The notes under the pieces: model-generated | Told to the model about the DNA's origin: nothing | Database searches by the model: none | What the model saw: only the letters and a program-made list of their open reading frames with translations | Shown here: piece by piece, positions 37,159 through 46,747 of the stretch | Layout: each line of letters starts with the position of its first letter | How positions within the stretch are numbered: position 1 is the stretch's first letter | Source of the DNA: an uncultured Sulfitobacter sp. | Lineage (GTDB): Bacteria > Pseudomonadota > Alphaproteobacteria > Rhodobacterales > Rhodobacteraceae | Assembly: GCA_937138475.1 (NCBI GenBank) | Contig: CAKZPD010000037.1 | Location: forward strand, 62,001 to 126,000 | Direction: 5' to 3' | Length of the DNA stretch: 64,000 nucleotides | Position numbers and translations under genes: made by a program

Positions 37159-37902
37159 TCAGCTTGGCAAACCGCCGTCACTGTCGTCGCCTGCTTCGTC
37201 CAGCAGGCGTTCAAGGTCTGGCACGGTCACATTGCGTTTGCCCTCAAGGATGATCACCCCATCACGCTTTAGCGCCGACATCTGACGGCTGACCGTTTCC
37301 AGCGTCAGCCCAAGATAATCGGCCATCGCCTCACGGGTCAGCGGCAAATCAAATCGCCGGGTCTGGCCGCTGCCGTCTTTGGCCAAAGCCGCGTCCCGCC
37401 GTGCCAAGATCGCAAGCAAACTGGCGATTTTTTCGCGGGCCGTCTTGCGGCCCAGCACCAGCATCCATTCGCGCGCTGCGTCCAGTTCATCCAATGTCAT
37501 CTCAAGCAAACGATGCGCGACATGGGGGGTGGACAAAAGCATTTGCTCAAAGGGTTTGCGCCGAAAACAACACATGACCACATCCGTGGTCGCCGTCACG
37601 GTATAGGCCGCCGCAGACCGCCCCGGACGCCCGACAAAATCCGATGGCAGCAATATGCCCACCATCTGCGTCCGCCCGTCTTCCATGGTTTGGGTCAGCG
37701 CCGCAACGCCTGACACCACCGAAGCCACGAATTCCATCGTGTCCCCGGCCCACATCAAGGTCTGACCGGCCGAGAAACTGCGGTAATATTTGATCTCGTC
37801 CAGTCGCGCCAATTCATCCGCGTCGCAGCGCGCACAAACGGCACGATGCCGGATCGGACAGTCGCTGCAATCGGCAGGGGCAAGTTTTCTCAAATCATTC
37901 AT
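37159..37902 (-). CDS. fnrL: oxygen-sensing Crp/Fnr regulator FnrL
   Basis: Global anaerobic activator carrying an oxygen-labile [4Fe-4S] cluster, 247 residues. The N-terminal cysteines are C12, C15, C23 and C26 and the internal ones C111/C112, a normal FnrL arrangement. The cyclic-nucleotide-type beta-roll is followed by the recognition helix LTLETVSRQMSALKRDGV, with E-xx-SR contacts for TTGAT. The ATG at 37902 is the family start; the frame extends 15 codons upstream. The divergent promoter region has a perfect FNR box, so it probably autoregulates. Confidence 0.96.
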   Translation of the reverse strand: MNDLRKLAPADCSDCPIRHRAVCARCDADELARLDEIKYYRSFSAGQTLMWAGDTMEFVASVVSGVAALTQTMEDGRTQMVGILLPSDFVGRPGRSAAAYTVTATTDVVMCCFRRKPFEQMLLSTPHVAHRLLEMTLDELDAAREWMLVLGRKTAREKIASLLAILARRDAALAKDGSGQTRRFDLPLTREAMADYLGLTLETVSRQMSALKRDGVIILEGKRNVTVPDLERLLDEAGDDSDGGLPS

Positions 37903-37917
37903 CGCTACGTCCAAATA

Positions 37918-37931
37918 TTGATCTGTATCAA
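37918..37931. promoter_or_regulatory. FNR box between fnrL and hemN
   Basis: TTGATCTGTATCAA is a perfect TTGAT-N4-ATCAA. It lies 16 bp from the fnrL start and 35 bp from the hemN start. It fits FnrL activation of hemN and, being so near its own start, autorepression of fnrL. Confidence 0.85.
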
Positions 37932-37965
37932 GGAAGCCCCCGAACACCAGACTTAACGGTATTTG

Positions 37966-39321
37966 ATGGATTGTTCACCTCGATTGCGCGCTCTGGGACT
38001 TTTTGACGCAAAAGTCCCGCGCTATACCAGCTATCCCACCGCGCCGCAGTTCAGCGCAGGCGTCGGTGTTTCACATTTTGACCACTGGGTCAAAGAAATT
38101 CCCCCTTTGGTTGAAATTTCTTTGTATCTGCATGTGCCGTTCTGCCGGCGCCTGTGTTGGTTTTGCGCCTGTCGCACACAGGGCACCCAGAAACTGGATC
38201 CGGTGCAAATTTACCTTGAAACGCTCAAGACCGAAATCCGCCAACTGGCCAGCATTCTGCCGGCGGGTGTGCGCATTGGTCATATGCACTGGGGGGGCGG
38301 AACCCCAACCTTGCTGACCCCGCAGATGATGACGGATTTAGCCGGCACCGTGCGCGCGGCCATTCCAATGTCCGAAACGGCCGAATTCTCGGTCGAGATT
38401 GACCCAAATGAAATCGACCAACCGCGCGTTGATGCCCTTGCGGCGGCAAGGATGACCCGCGCGTCAATCGGGGTGCAGGATTTTGATCCCGAAATTCAAA
38501 AGACCATCGGACGCATTCAATCCTACGAGGTCACACAACAGGCCGCCCAGATGTTGCGTGCCGCCGGGGTGACATCGTTGAACACTGACATCCTTTTCGG
38601 CCTGCCCCATCAAACCACCGCCCGCATGGCGACCAGCGTAAAGCAGTTGCTGACATTGGAGCCAGACCGCGTTGCGCTTTATGGCTATGCGCATGTGCCA
38701 TGGATGGCCCGCCGTCAGGCGCTGATCCCTTCAGACGCCCTGCCCACCCCGCAAGAGCGCCTGACCCTGTTTGAAACCGCGCAAAAACTGTTCTTGCAAA
38801 ACGATTACGCGGCGATTGGCATCGACCATTTTGCCCGCCCATCCGACAGCCTGACCCAGGCGCAAAAATCCGGCACCTTGCGGCGCAATTTCCAAGGATA
38901 TACCAGCGATCCCTATCCCGTGCTGATCGGTCTTGGGGCCTCGGCGATTTCTAAGTTTCCGCAAGGCTATGCGCAAAACGATCCATCGACCGGGGGCTAT
39001 ACCAAATCCATTCGCGCGGGGCATTTTGCCACAACCCGCGGCCATACGCTGAGCCAGGATGACAAGCTGCGCGCCCGAATTATCGAAGCCCTGATGTGCG
39101 ATTTCAAGGTAGATATATCCGACTTGACCGGCCGCGGATTGGGCCAGCCCAACGATATCCACCCGCTGTTTGAGCGGGCCGCCAAGACCTTTGCGGAATT
39201 TGTTGATCACAGCGACCAGGGATTTTTCATTCACCCCAAGGGCCGCGCGTTGACCCGCATGATTGCCCGGCAGTTCGACGCCTATGACATGGCCGACAGC
39301 CGGCATTCTTCGGCGATCTGA
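37966..39321 (+). CDS. hemN: oxygen-independent coproporphyrinogen III oxidase (radical SAM)
   Basis: Radical SAM enzyme that decarboxylates coproporphyrinogen III without oxygen, 451 residues. The cluster motif is FCRRLCWFCAC (CxxxCxxC plus the additional HemN Cys), preceded by LYLHVPFC. Other family blocks: MHWGGGTPTLLT, FSVEIDPNEID, ASIGVQDFDPEIQKTIGRIQ and LNTDILFGLPHQT. ATG 37966; an in-frame TTG directly precedes it. Divergent from fnrL with a shared FNR box. Partner of aerobic hemF. Confidence 0.97.
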   Translation: MDCSPRLRALGLFDAKVPRYTSYPTAPQFSAGVGVSHFDHWVKEIPPLVEISLYLHVPFCRRLCWFCACRTQGTQKLDPVQIYLETLKTEIRQLASILPAGVRIGHMHWGGGTPTLLTPQMMTDLAGTVRAAIPMSETAEFSVEIDPNEIDQPRVDALAAARMTRASIGVQDFDPEIQKTIGRIQSYEVTQQAAQMLRAAGVTSLNTDILFGLPHQTTARMATSVKQLLTLEPDRVALYGYAHVPWMARRQALIPSDALPTPQERLTLFETAQKLFLQNDYAAIGIDHFARPSDSLTQAQKSGTLRRNFQGYTSDPYPVLIGLGASAISKFPQGYAQNDPSTGGYTKSIRAGHFATTRGHTLSQDDKLRARIIEALMCDFKVDISDLTGRGLGQPNDIHPLFERAAKTFAEFVDHSDQGFFIHPKGRALTRMIARQFDAYDMADSRHSSAI

Positions 39322-39335
39322 CCTTGCTGCACTGC

Positions 39336-40916
39336 CTAACGCGTGGCTTGCAGCAGTTGCCGGGTATAGTCCGTCTGGGGCGCATCAAAAAGCTGTTGCG
39401 CCGGGCCATATTCGATCACATCGCCGCGTTTCATCACCAAGACTTGATGCGACATCGCCCGCACCACCTTTAGGTCATGTGAAATAAACAGATAGGCCAA
39501 GCCATATTTCATCTGAAGCGCGCGCAGCAGCTCTACGATCTGGACCTGAACGGTCATATCAAGCGCGCTTGTCGGTTCATCCAGCACCAGCAATTTAGGG
39601 CGCAACACCATGGCGCGCGCAATGGCGATACGCTGGCGTTGCCCGCCGGAAAACTCGTGCGGATAGCGATCCATCGCCGCCGGGTCCAACCCCACCTCTT
39701 GCATGACATCTGACACCAGCTGACGCTGGGGGGTGCCGGTGTCCAGTTTGTGCACGCTCAGCCCTTCGGCAATAATCTGCGCGCAGGTCATGCGGGGGCT
39801 CAGCGATCCAAACGGATCCTGAAACACGATTTGCATGTCTTTGCGCAGGTGGCGCAACTGCTTGGTCGACCATTGCCGCAAATCCTGATCCAGATAACGA
39901 ATGCTGCCGCTGGATTGGATCAGCCGCATAATGGCCAGCGCCAGCGTCGTCTTGCCGGAACCGCTTTCCCCGACAATGCCCAGCGTTTCGCCGGCGCGCA
40001 CGGTCAGGCTGGTGTCATTCACCGCTTTTACATGCCCTATGGTGCGGCGCAAAAATCCGGCCTGAATGGGAAACCACACCCGCAGGTTCTGGGTGCTGGC
40101 GATCACGGGGGCCTTGTCTGGCACAGGTGCAGGGGCGCCGCTTGGCTCGGCCGCCAACAGCTTTTGGGTATAGGGGTGCTGCGGGCTTTGGAAAATCTGT
40201 GTTGTCGGGCCTTGTTCGACGATTTCGCCGTTCTGCATGACACAAACCCGGTCCGCGATGCGGCGCACGATGCCCAGATCATGGGTGATGAACAAAAGCC
40301 CCATGCCCATGCGATCCTTGAGGTCTTTCAACAGCTCAAGAATTTGCGCCTGAATTGTCACATCCAGCGCCGTGGTTGGTTCATCCGCGATCAGCACATG
40401 CGGCGCATTGGCGAGCGCCATGGCAATCATGATCCGCTGCCGTTGCCCGCCGGACAGCTGATGGGGATAACTGCCCAACCGATCCTGTGCGTCCTGAATT
40501 CCCACCTGATCAAGCAGCGCCAAGATCTTTTCCCGCGCGGCATCCCCGGCCAACCCTTGATGCAGGGCCAGGCTTTCCGCCAGCTGTTTTTCGATGGTGT
40601 GCAGTGGGTTCAGCGATGTCATCGGCTCTTGAAAGATAAAGCTGATGTCGTTGCCGCGCACCTGCCGCAGGGTGGCCTCGTCTGCGCCGATCATCTCTTG
40701 GCCGTTGAACCGCGCCGATCCGCGCACCTGTGCGTTGTCACCCAACAAAGACACCAGCGACAGGGCCGACACCGATTTTCCCGATCCGCTTTCCCCGACC
40801 AGGGCAACTGTCTCGCCCTTGTCCAGATGAAAGCTGATGCCTTTGACCGCCGGTGTTACTCCGCCATCTTGTCGAAACGCAACGTGCAGATCTTTGACGT
40901 CAAGGACCGGGCTCAT
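39336..40916 (-). CDS. yejF: peptide ABC transporter, fused dual ATP-binding protein (YejF type)
   Basis: A 526-residue protein with two ABC domains in tandem. Walker A GESGSGKS occurs twice, signature LSGGQRQRI and FSGGQRQRI, with Walker B VLIADEPTTALD and LLVLDEPTSALD. It powers the YejB-YejE permease. Its ATG overlaps the yejE stop in ATGA. Four-gene transcript order is yejA, yejB, yejE, yejF. Confidence 0.93.
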   Translation of the reverse strand: MSPVLDVKDLHVAFRQDGGVTPAVKGISFHLDKGETVALVGESGSGKSVSALSLVSLLGDNAQVRGSARFNGQEMIGADEATLRQVRGNDISFIFQEPMTSLNPLHTIEKQLAESLALHQGLAGDAAREKILALLDQVGIQDAQDRLGSYPHQLSGGQRQRIMIAMALANAPHVLIADEPTTALDVTIQAQILELLKDLKDRMGMGLLFITHDLGIVRRIADRVCVMQNGEIVEQGPTTQIFQSPQHPYTQKLLAAEPSGAPAPVPDKAPVIASTQNLRVWFPIQAGFLRRTIGHVKAVNDTSLTVRAGETLGIVGESGSGKTTLALAIMRLIQSSGSIRYLDQDLRQWSTKQLRHLRKDMQIVFQDPFGSLSPRMTCAQIIAEGLSVHKLDTGTPQRQLVSDVMQEVGLDPAAMDRYPHEFSGGQRQRIAIARAMVLRPKLLVLDEPTSALDMTVQVQIVELLRALQMKYGLAYLFISHDLKVVRAMSHQVLVMKRGDVIEYGPAQQLFDAPQTDYTRQLLQATR

Positions 40917-42019
40917 GAAAATGTCTTTCGTGGGTCAAAGGCATCGCGGATCCCTTCAAAGATAAACACCAGCAACGACAGCATGATCGCAAAGGTAAAG
41001 AATGCGGTAAACGCCAGCCACGGCGCTTGCAGGTTTTGCTTGGCTTGCAGGGTCAACTCTCCGAGCGAGGGGGCCGACGACGGCAAGCCAAAGCCCAAAA
41101 AGTCCAAAATCGCCAAGGTCGAAATCGTTCCGGTGATGATAAACGGCAGCATTGTCAGGGTCGCCACCATCGCATTGGGCAGCATGTGACGGAACATGAT
41201 CGTTGCATTCGATACCCCCAGCGCCTTGGCCGCGCGCACATATTCCAGATTTCGGGCACGCAAGAATTCGGCCCGCACCACGCCAACAAGAGATGTCCAG
41301 GAAAATAGCACCAGCAGCACCACCAACAGCCAAAAACTGCGCCCCAATATCGCGAACATGATGATGATCACATAAAGCGACGGGGTCGAGGACCAGATTT
41401 CAATGACCCGCTGAAAGATCAGGTCAAGCCACCCGCCGAAAAATCCCTGCACAGCGCCGGCCATGATCCCGATCAAGCTGGCCGCGCCCGTCACCAAAAT
41501 GGTAAATACAATAGACAAGCGAAACCCATGAATAACCCGCGCCAAGACATCGCGCTTGGTGCCATCGGTGCCCAAAAGGTTCTGCCGATTGGGCGGCAAC
41601 GGCGCAGCACCGGGGCGATCCACCGCCGTGTCAAAAGAATATGGGATCAGCGGCCAAATGGCCCAGCCTTTGTCAATCGGTTGCCCACCGACCTGCCCAT
41701 CTTGCGCATCAAGGATCAGCCCGTCCGGGTCATCGAAACATTGATCCAGCCCGCCGGTTTCGATCAGGCATTTCACCTCGGGGTCGCGATAGACGGCCTC
41801 GGTTTGGAAATCGCCGCCAAACGTTGTTTCCGGGTAAAACTTGAAGATCGGCGCGTAATATTGACCGCGATATTGCACCAATATCGGTTTGTCATAGGCC
41901 ACGAACTCGGCCATCAGGGAAATGCCGAACAAGATCGCAAAAATCCAAAGCGACCAATAGGCACGCCGATTTCTTTTGAAATTGCGCCAGCGTCGTTGAT
42001 TAAGCGGTGAAAGCGCCAT
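40913..42019 (-). CDS. yejE: peptide ABC transporter permease (YejE type)
   Basis: Binding-protein-dependent inner membrane permease of 368 residues. It has an N-terminal span (YWSLWIFAILFGISLMAEFV), a large periplasmic insert (about 60-145) usual for YejE, and the transport-coupling EAA-loop (LGVSNATIMFRHMLPNA). GAGGGG precedes ATG 42019; GTG 42025, overlapping the yejB stop, is an alternative. Confidence 0.92.
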   Translation of the reverse strand: MALSPLNQRRWRNFKRNRRAYWSLWIFAILFGISLMAEFVAYDKPILVQYRGQYYAPIFKFYPETTFGGDFQTEAVYRDPEVKCLIETGGLDQCFDDPDGLILDAQDGQVGGQPIDKGWAIWPLIPYSFDTAVDRPGAAPLPPNRQNLLGTDGTKRDVLARVIHGFRLSIVFTILVTGAASLIGIMAGAVQGFFGGWLDLIFQRVIEIWSSTPSLYVIIIMFAILGRSFWLLVVLLVLFSWTSLVGVVRAEFLRARNLEYVRAAKALGVSNATIMFRHMLPNAMVATLTMLPFIITGTISTLAILDFLGFGLPSSAPSLGELTLQAKQNLQAPWLAFTAFFTFAIMLSLLVFIFEGIRDAFDPRKTFS

Positions 42020-42021
42020 GA

Positions 42022-43110
42022 TCACCCCTCGCGACGTTCAAAATCAATCCGCGGATCGACCAGAACATACATAAGATCGGACAATATCCCCACCACCAGC
42101 CCGATCAGGCCAAAGATGAACAGCGTCCCGAAAACGATGGGGTAATCGCGTGCCACGGCGGCCTCGAACCCAAGGCGCCCCAACCCATCCAGCGAAAAGA
42201 TCGTTTCAATAATCAACGAGCCGCCAAAAAACACCCCGATAAACACCGCCGGAAAGCCGGCAATGACGATCAACATGGCGTTGCGGAATACATGGCCATA
42301 AAGGACGCGTCGCTCTGACAGGCCCTTGGCGCGTGCGGTCATGACATAGTGTTTCTTGATCTCGTCCAGAAAACTGTTTTTGGTCAGCAGTGTAAGCGTG
42401 GCAAAGGCGGATATGGTCGACGCCAAGACCGGCAGGGTGATATGCCAAAAATAATCTGCCACTTTGCCCAACGGGCTGAGTTGATCAAAATCATCCGAGG
42501 TCAGCCCGCGCAGCGGAAACACCTGCCAGTATGAGCCACCGGCGAATAACACCAGCAGCAAAATCGCAAACAAGAACCCCGGAATGGCATAGGCCGCGAT
42601 AATTGCGCCGCTGGTCCATGTATCGAACCGGCTGCCGTCGCGCACCGCCTTTGCGATACCCAAAGGGATCGACACCAGATAGGCGATCAATGTTGACCAC
42701 AGCCCCAAGGTGATCGACACCGGCAGCTTTTCCTTGACCAGCTCAATCACGCTGATGGATCTGAAATAGCTGTCGCCAAAATCAAACCGGACATAGTTCC
42801 ACATCATGTTGATGAACCGCTGGACCGGTGGCTTGTCAAAGCCAAATTCGCGCTCAAGCTCGGCGATGAATTCAGGCGGCAAGCCGCGCGCGCCAATATA
42901 TTGGTTTCCGCCGGTTTCCAGCGCCGTTTCCCCGGCATCGTTGCCCGCCCCGGCAAAGCCTTGAAAGACATCGCCGCCGCCCTGAATGCGGGCAATCGCC
43001 TGTTCAACCGGACCGCCAGGCACGAATTGCACCAAGGCAAAATTGATCAACATAATACCAAAAAGCGTTGGAATGATCAGCAAAAGCCGTCGAAGGATAT
43101 AGGCACCCAT
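42022..43110 (-). CDS. yejB: peptide ABC transporter permease (YejB type)
   Basis: Permease with about six spans, 362 residues. The N-terminus [19 protein letters not shown] is typical of DppB/OppB/YejB, and the insert after the first span ([14 protein letters not shown]) is found in YejB. The EAA-loop reads [19 protein letters not shown]. The start is placed at ATG 43110, 4 bp after the yejA stop; upstream frame is inside yejA. Confidence 0.92.
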   Translation of the reverse strand: MGAYILRRLLLIIPTLFGIMLINFALVQFVPGGPVEQAIARIQGGGDVFQGFAGAGNDAGETALETGGNQYIGARGLPPEFIAELEREFGFDKPPVQRFINMMWNYVRFDFGDSYFRSISVIELVKEKLPVSITLGLWSTLIAYLVSIPLGIAKAVRDGSRFDTWTSGAIIAAYAIPGFLFAILLLVLFAGGSYWQVFPLRGLTSDDFDQLSPLGKVADYFWHITLPVLASTISAFATLTLLTKNSFLDEIKKHYVMTARAKGLSERRVLYGHVFRNAMLIVIAGFPAVFIGVFFGGSLIIETIFSLDGLGRLGFEAAVARDYPIVFGTLFIFGLIGLVVGILSDLMYVLVDPRIDFERREG

Positions 43111-43114
43111 CGGT

Positions 43115-45013
43115 CTAGCGCAGCGCCCCGGCAGCGCGCAATGCGTCTGCCTTGTCTTGGTTGTACCACCAGAAATCGAGGTATCCCAAAGCAAAATCCG
43201 GCAAGTTTTCGGGGTATTCATACTGATCGTAATAGGCGACCCAATGATTGTCGTTATACCAGGTGGGGATCATGAAAAACTCATATCTCAGCGCCCGGTC
43301 CAGCGCCATCAATGTGGTTTTCTCTTCCGCTGCGCTTTGCGCATTCAAGGACGCGTCGATGATCGCATCCACCATCGGGCTGGCCAGGCCAGCGGGATTG
43401 AACAAGCTGAAAGCCGCTGTTTCAGACCCATAACGTTGCATCAAACCGGTGCCGGTCCCCAAGAATGCACCATAGCTGTCATAGACCATATCATAATCGC
43501 GGTCGCGCTCGCGCAGGGTATATTGCGAGGCATCAACCGCCTCGAGCACCGCTTCGATGCCCATATTCTCAAGGTTTGACATAAAGTTTTCGACAATCGC
43601 GCTCAGGGTCGCCGACCCGGCCGAATTCAGCAAAAACGTCAGCCTGAGCGACGCGCCGGCTGCGTTGCGGCGTTTGCCATCATCGCCCACCGCCCAGCCG
43701 GCTTGATCCAGCAGCTTCATCGCCTGGCGCAGGTTTTTACGATCCAACAGCCGCTTGCTGTCTGACGTATGGGGCACCCGCGCGGGCGCGCTCAGCACCT
43801 CGGGGGGAACCACATCCCCTAGGGATTTCAGGAAAGCAAGCTCATCATCAACGGGCGGGCCACCGGCCATCAGCTCAGTGCCTTGGGTAAACGAAGCGCG
43901 CGGCTTGAACAGCCCGAATTGCAGCGATTCGTTTGTCCATTCGAAATTGAACCCCAATGCGACCGCTTCGCGCACCCGCTTGTCTTTGAACACATCACGG
44001 CCCAGGTTAAAGACGATGCCAGCCGGCGTTGCGGGCGAACCATCGTGAAGCTCTTGCTTGACCACGGCGCCCGTGCTGACCTTTGGGAAATCATAGGCGC
44101 TGGCCCATTGCCGCGAATTCCCTTCGCGGCGAAAGGTGTATTCCCCCGCCTTAAACGCCTCAAAGGCGGCGTTCTCATCCCCGAAATATTCCACCCGAAT
44201 GGCATCGAAATTGTGGCGGCCAACGTTGATCGGCAAATCTTTGCCCCAGTAATCGGGGTTGCGTTTGTAAACGATTCGCCGGTTCACATCGATGCTGTCG
44301 ATCATATACGGCCCCGACCCCGGCGAAGTCATCAAACGGCTTTCATCCAGCCGCGCCCCGGTTTTGTCGAACCACGCTTTTGACCACGCCGGCACCCCGC
44401 CCACCTGATCAATCAGGCTCCGCCGCGAAATACCCGGCGTAAAGTGGAATTTGATGGTGTGATCGTCAATAACCTCAACCTTGGGGATACGTTTGCGCAC
44501 CGCATCCGCATAGGACTTAAGCCCCTGATCCAAGAGAAGATTATGACTGAACGCAATGTCATGCGCTGTCACCGGGGTGCCATCGGAAAACCGCGCCTCG
44601 GGGCGCATATAGAAGATAACCCAATCTTTTCCTTCGGGATATTCCAGACGTTCAGCCAACAGCCCATAGGATTCGCCATAGACATCCGCCGGGGCCGGCT
44701 CTGAATTGTTTCCCTCGCCCAACAGGCTTTCATACATGATGGTCGACAGCGCCCCACCACGCCCCTTGCGCGAATAGGGATTCATCGAATCAAACGTGCC
44801 CAATGTGCCAAGGGATATCTCTCCGCCCTTGGGGGCATCAGGATTGACATAGTCAAAGTGCTTGAAATCCGCAGGATAGGTTAGATCGCCGTAAAAGGAA
44901 TAACCATGGCTTACGATCATCTTGCCCTCGGCCATGACCGCCCCGCCGGATGCCGCCGCCACAATGACCGGCAAAACACGCACAAACTTGCGAACCCAAT
45001 GTAACACCATCAA
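43115..45013 (-). CDS. yejA: peptide ABC transporter substrate-binding protein (YejA type)
   Basis: Periplasmic family 5 binding protein of 632 residues, longer than DppA/OppA and normal for YejA. A signal peptide of about 28 residues ends near AVMAEG. Family blocks: [59 protein letters not shown]. YejABEF systems import small peptides; in enterics they also take up microcin C. Two adjacent ATG codons (45013, 45010). First gene of the operon. Confidence 0.93.
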   Translation of the reverse strand: MMVLHWVRKFVRVLPVIVAAASGGAVMAEGKMIVSHGYSFYGDLTYPADFKHFDYVNPDAPKGGEISLGTLGTFDSMNPYSRKGRGGALSTIMYESLLGEGNNSEPAPADVYGESYGLLAERLEYPEGKDWVIFYMRPEARFSDGTPVTAHDIAFSHNLLLDQGLKSYADAVRKRIPKVEVIDDHTIKFHFTPGISRRSLIDQVGGVPAWSKAWFDKTGARLDESRLMTSPGSGPYMIDSIDVNRRIVYKRNPDYWGKDLPINVGRHNFDAIRVEYFGDENAAFEAFKAGEYTFRREGNSRQWASAYDFPKVSTGAVVKQELHDGSPATPAGIVFNLGRDVFKDKRVREAVALGFNFEWTNESLQFGLFKPRASFTQGTELMAGGPPVDDELAFLKSLGDVVPPEVLSAPARVPHTSDSKRLLDRKNLRQAMKLLDQAGWAVGDDGKRRNAAGASLRLTFLLNSAGSATLSAIVENFMSNLENMGIEAVLEAVDASQYTLRERDRDYDMVYDSYGAFLGTGTGLMQRYGSETAAFSLFNPAGLASPMVDAIIDASLNAQSAAEEKTTLMALDRALRYEFFMIPTWYNDNHWVAYYDQYEYPENLPDFALGYLDFWWYNQDKADALRAAGALR

Positions 45014-45130
45014 AGCATCCCCTCAGAAGCCAGCCAAAGGGCACGCGCCCCGGCCACAACACGATAGAGGCCCAATGCGCCCGAACACAAGTTGCGAAAC
45101 CGTGAAGTTAAAAGGATTTTCCGTTCAGAC

Positions 45131-45163
45131 AAGCAAAAGGCCGCCTGCCCAAGGCAAGCGGCC
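45131..45163 (-). terminator. terminator after the cytochrome c gene
   Basis: GGCCGCTTGCC / GGCAGGCGGCC pair on the minus strand with one mismatch around a small loop, followed by TTTTGCTT. It lies 22 bp after the cytochrome stop and before yejA. Confidence 0.75.
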
Positions 45164-45184
45164 CGTCACTGCGCTTGGCGCAAA

Positions 45185-45706
45185 TCAGTTATCCAGGCTG
45201 TCCAGATACGCGATCACATTCACCCGGTCTTCGATCTTCTTCAGACCGGCAAAGCTCATCGAGGTGCCTGCGGCATAGGCGCTTGGCTTTTCAAGGAACC
45301 CGCTCAGGGCTTCGGCGGTCCAATCGCCGCCCAGATCGCTCAGCGCACCGGAATAGCTAAAGCCATCCGCCGCCGCGATCGGCCGTCCGACAACGCCATA
45401 CAGATACGGGCCTGTGGCATTCGCGCCGCTCTCAAGCTTGTGGCACGCGCTGCATTTCTTGAACACTTTGGCGCCCTTGCCCACATCCGCAGATGCCAGC
45501 AAAGCACCGAAATCGACCTCTTCCGCCTCTGCGGCGCCGGAATCGCCCTCGTCTGTTTCGATCACATAGGCAGCCTCGCCATGCGAATCCATGTGATACA
45601 GCTCTTCTGCGGCCCATTTGCCCAAAAGAAGCACGAGCAGCGCGCCGCACAGCCCGCCGGTGAGTTTAGTTAAGGTCATTGTGTCGAACATCGGCTTGTC
45701 GTCCAT
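45185..45706 (-). CDS. membrane-anchored cytochrome c (c552/CycM type)
   Basis: A 173-residue electron carrier with an uncleaved N-terminal span (LTGGLCGALLVLLLGKWAAE), an acidic Glu/Asp/Ala-rich linker (about 48-65) and a class I cytochrome c domain. Heme attachment is CSACH (C85, C88, H89), and the Met ligand lies in GTSMSFAGL. This matches Paracoccus c552-like carriers that link the bc1 complex to terminal oxidases. The start could be 45706 or the second Met at 45691; neither has a clear ribosome site. Confidence 0.9.
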   Translation of the reverse strand: MDDKPMFDTMTLTKLTGGLCGALLVLLLGKWAAEELYHMDSHGEAAYVIETDEGDSGAAEAEEVDFGALLASADVGKGAKVFKKCSACHKLESGANATGPYLYGVVGRPIAAADGFSYSGALSDLGGDWTAEALSGFLEKPSAYAAGTSMSFAGLKKIEDRVNVIAYLDSLDN

Positions 45707-45812
45707 TGCTATGGGTTTAAGGGCTGTCTATTGCTTCACCTTGGCGCTGGCAAGGTGTAGTTACCGCGACCAAACGCCCTGATTGACGCAAAACTGCCCG
45801 AGGAAGCCAAAA

Positions 45813-46658
45813 ATGAGCCCTTCAAAGTCAGATCGCATCGCCTTCCAAGGCGAGCTTGGCGCCTACAGCCACGAGGCCTGCCGCACGGCCCGCCCCGATA
45901 TGACCCCAGTGCCCTGCCCCAGCTTCGAAGACGCAATCGCTGCGGTGAAATCCGGTAAGGCCGATCTGGCAATGCTGCCCGTCGAAAACTCAACCTATGG
46001 CCGTGTGGCGGATATCCACAGCCTTTTGCCCCAATCGGGGCTGCATATCGTGGACGAAGCCTTTGTGCGGGTCCACATCAACCTGATGGGGCTGCCCGGC
46101 ACACAAATCAGCGATATCAAATCAGCCAAAAGCCACACCGTGCTTTTGGGGCAATGCAAGGATTTCCTCGCCCAGCACGCCATTCGCCGCATCACCGGGG
46201 CGGATACAGCCGGCTCCGCAAAAGAGGTCGCCGCCGCGCAAGATCCAACCATGGGGGCCCTGGCCAGCGAATTGGCTGCTGAAATCTATGGCCTGGATGT
46301 GCTCGCCCGCCATATCGAAGACCAGGGCAACAATACCACACGGTTCTTGATCATGTCCCCACATGCCAATCACAATCGCCGCGGCGATCATGGCATGATC
46401 ACCAGCTTCGTCTTCGAAGTCCGCAACATCCCGGCGGCCCTCTACAAAGCTATGGGCGGTTTCGCCACCAATGGCGTCAACATGACCAAACTCGAAAGCT
46501 ATATGGTCGGCGGCTCCTTCACCGCCACCCAGTTTTATGCCGATATCCAGGGCCACCCCGATGATCCCGGCGTGCGCCGCGCAATGGACGAACTCGATTA
46601 CTTCACCAACATGATCGAAGTCCTCGGCGTCTACCCCGCCGACGCCGGTCGCGACTAA
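45813..46658 (+). CDS. pheA: prephenate dehydratase
   Basis: Converts prephenate to phenylpyruvate in phenylalanine synthesis, 281 residues. Blocks: IAFQGELGAYSHEACR at the N-terminus, MLPVENSTYGRV, and the catalytic Thr of NNTTRFLIM. A C-terminal ACT domain binds phenylalanine for feedback control (LESYMVGGSF replaces the ESRP motif, as is common in alphaproteobacteria). The gene has no chorismate mutase domain. ATG 45813 follows GAGGA at 8 bp. Confidence 0.96.
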   Translation: MSPSKSDRIAFQGELGAYSHEACRTARPDMTPVPCPSFEDAIAAVKSGKADLAMLPVENSTYGRVADIHSLLPQSGLHIVDEAFVRVHINLMGLPGTQISDIKSAKSHTVLLGQCKDFLAQHAIRRITGADTAGSAKEVAAAQDPTMGALASELAAEIYGLDVLARHIEDQGNNTTRFLIMSPHANHNRRGDHGMITSFVFEVRNIPAALYKAMGGFATNGVNMTKLESYMVGGSFTATQFYADIQGHPDDPGVRRAMDELDYFTNMIEVLGVYPADAGRD

Positions 46659-46667
46659 CCCCAGCCC

Positions 46668-46704
46668 GCTTCTTTTGTTCTTAAATATCCCCGCCGGAGG
46701 CTCC
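46668..46704 (-). repeat. dispersed intergenic repeat, copy A
   Basis: One of five copies in the window. In forward orientation the unit reads GCCTCCGGCGGGGATATTT, two variable bases, then GAACAAAAGAAG(CC). This copy is in reverse orientation between the converging ends of pheA and nudC. Confidence 0.9.
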
Positions 46705-46747
46705 CACACTCAGCCCCCAGCGCTGCGCGGATCTTGGGCACGCGCCG

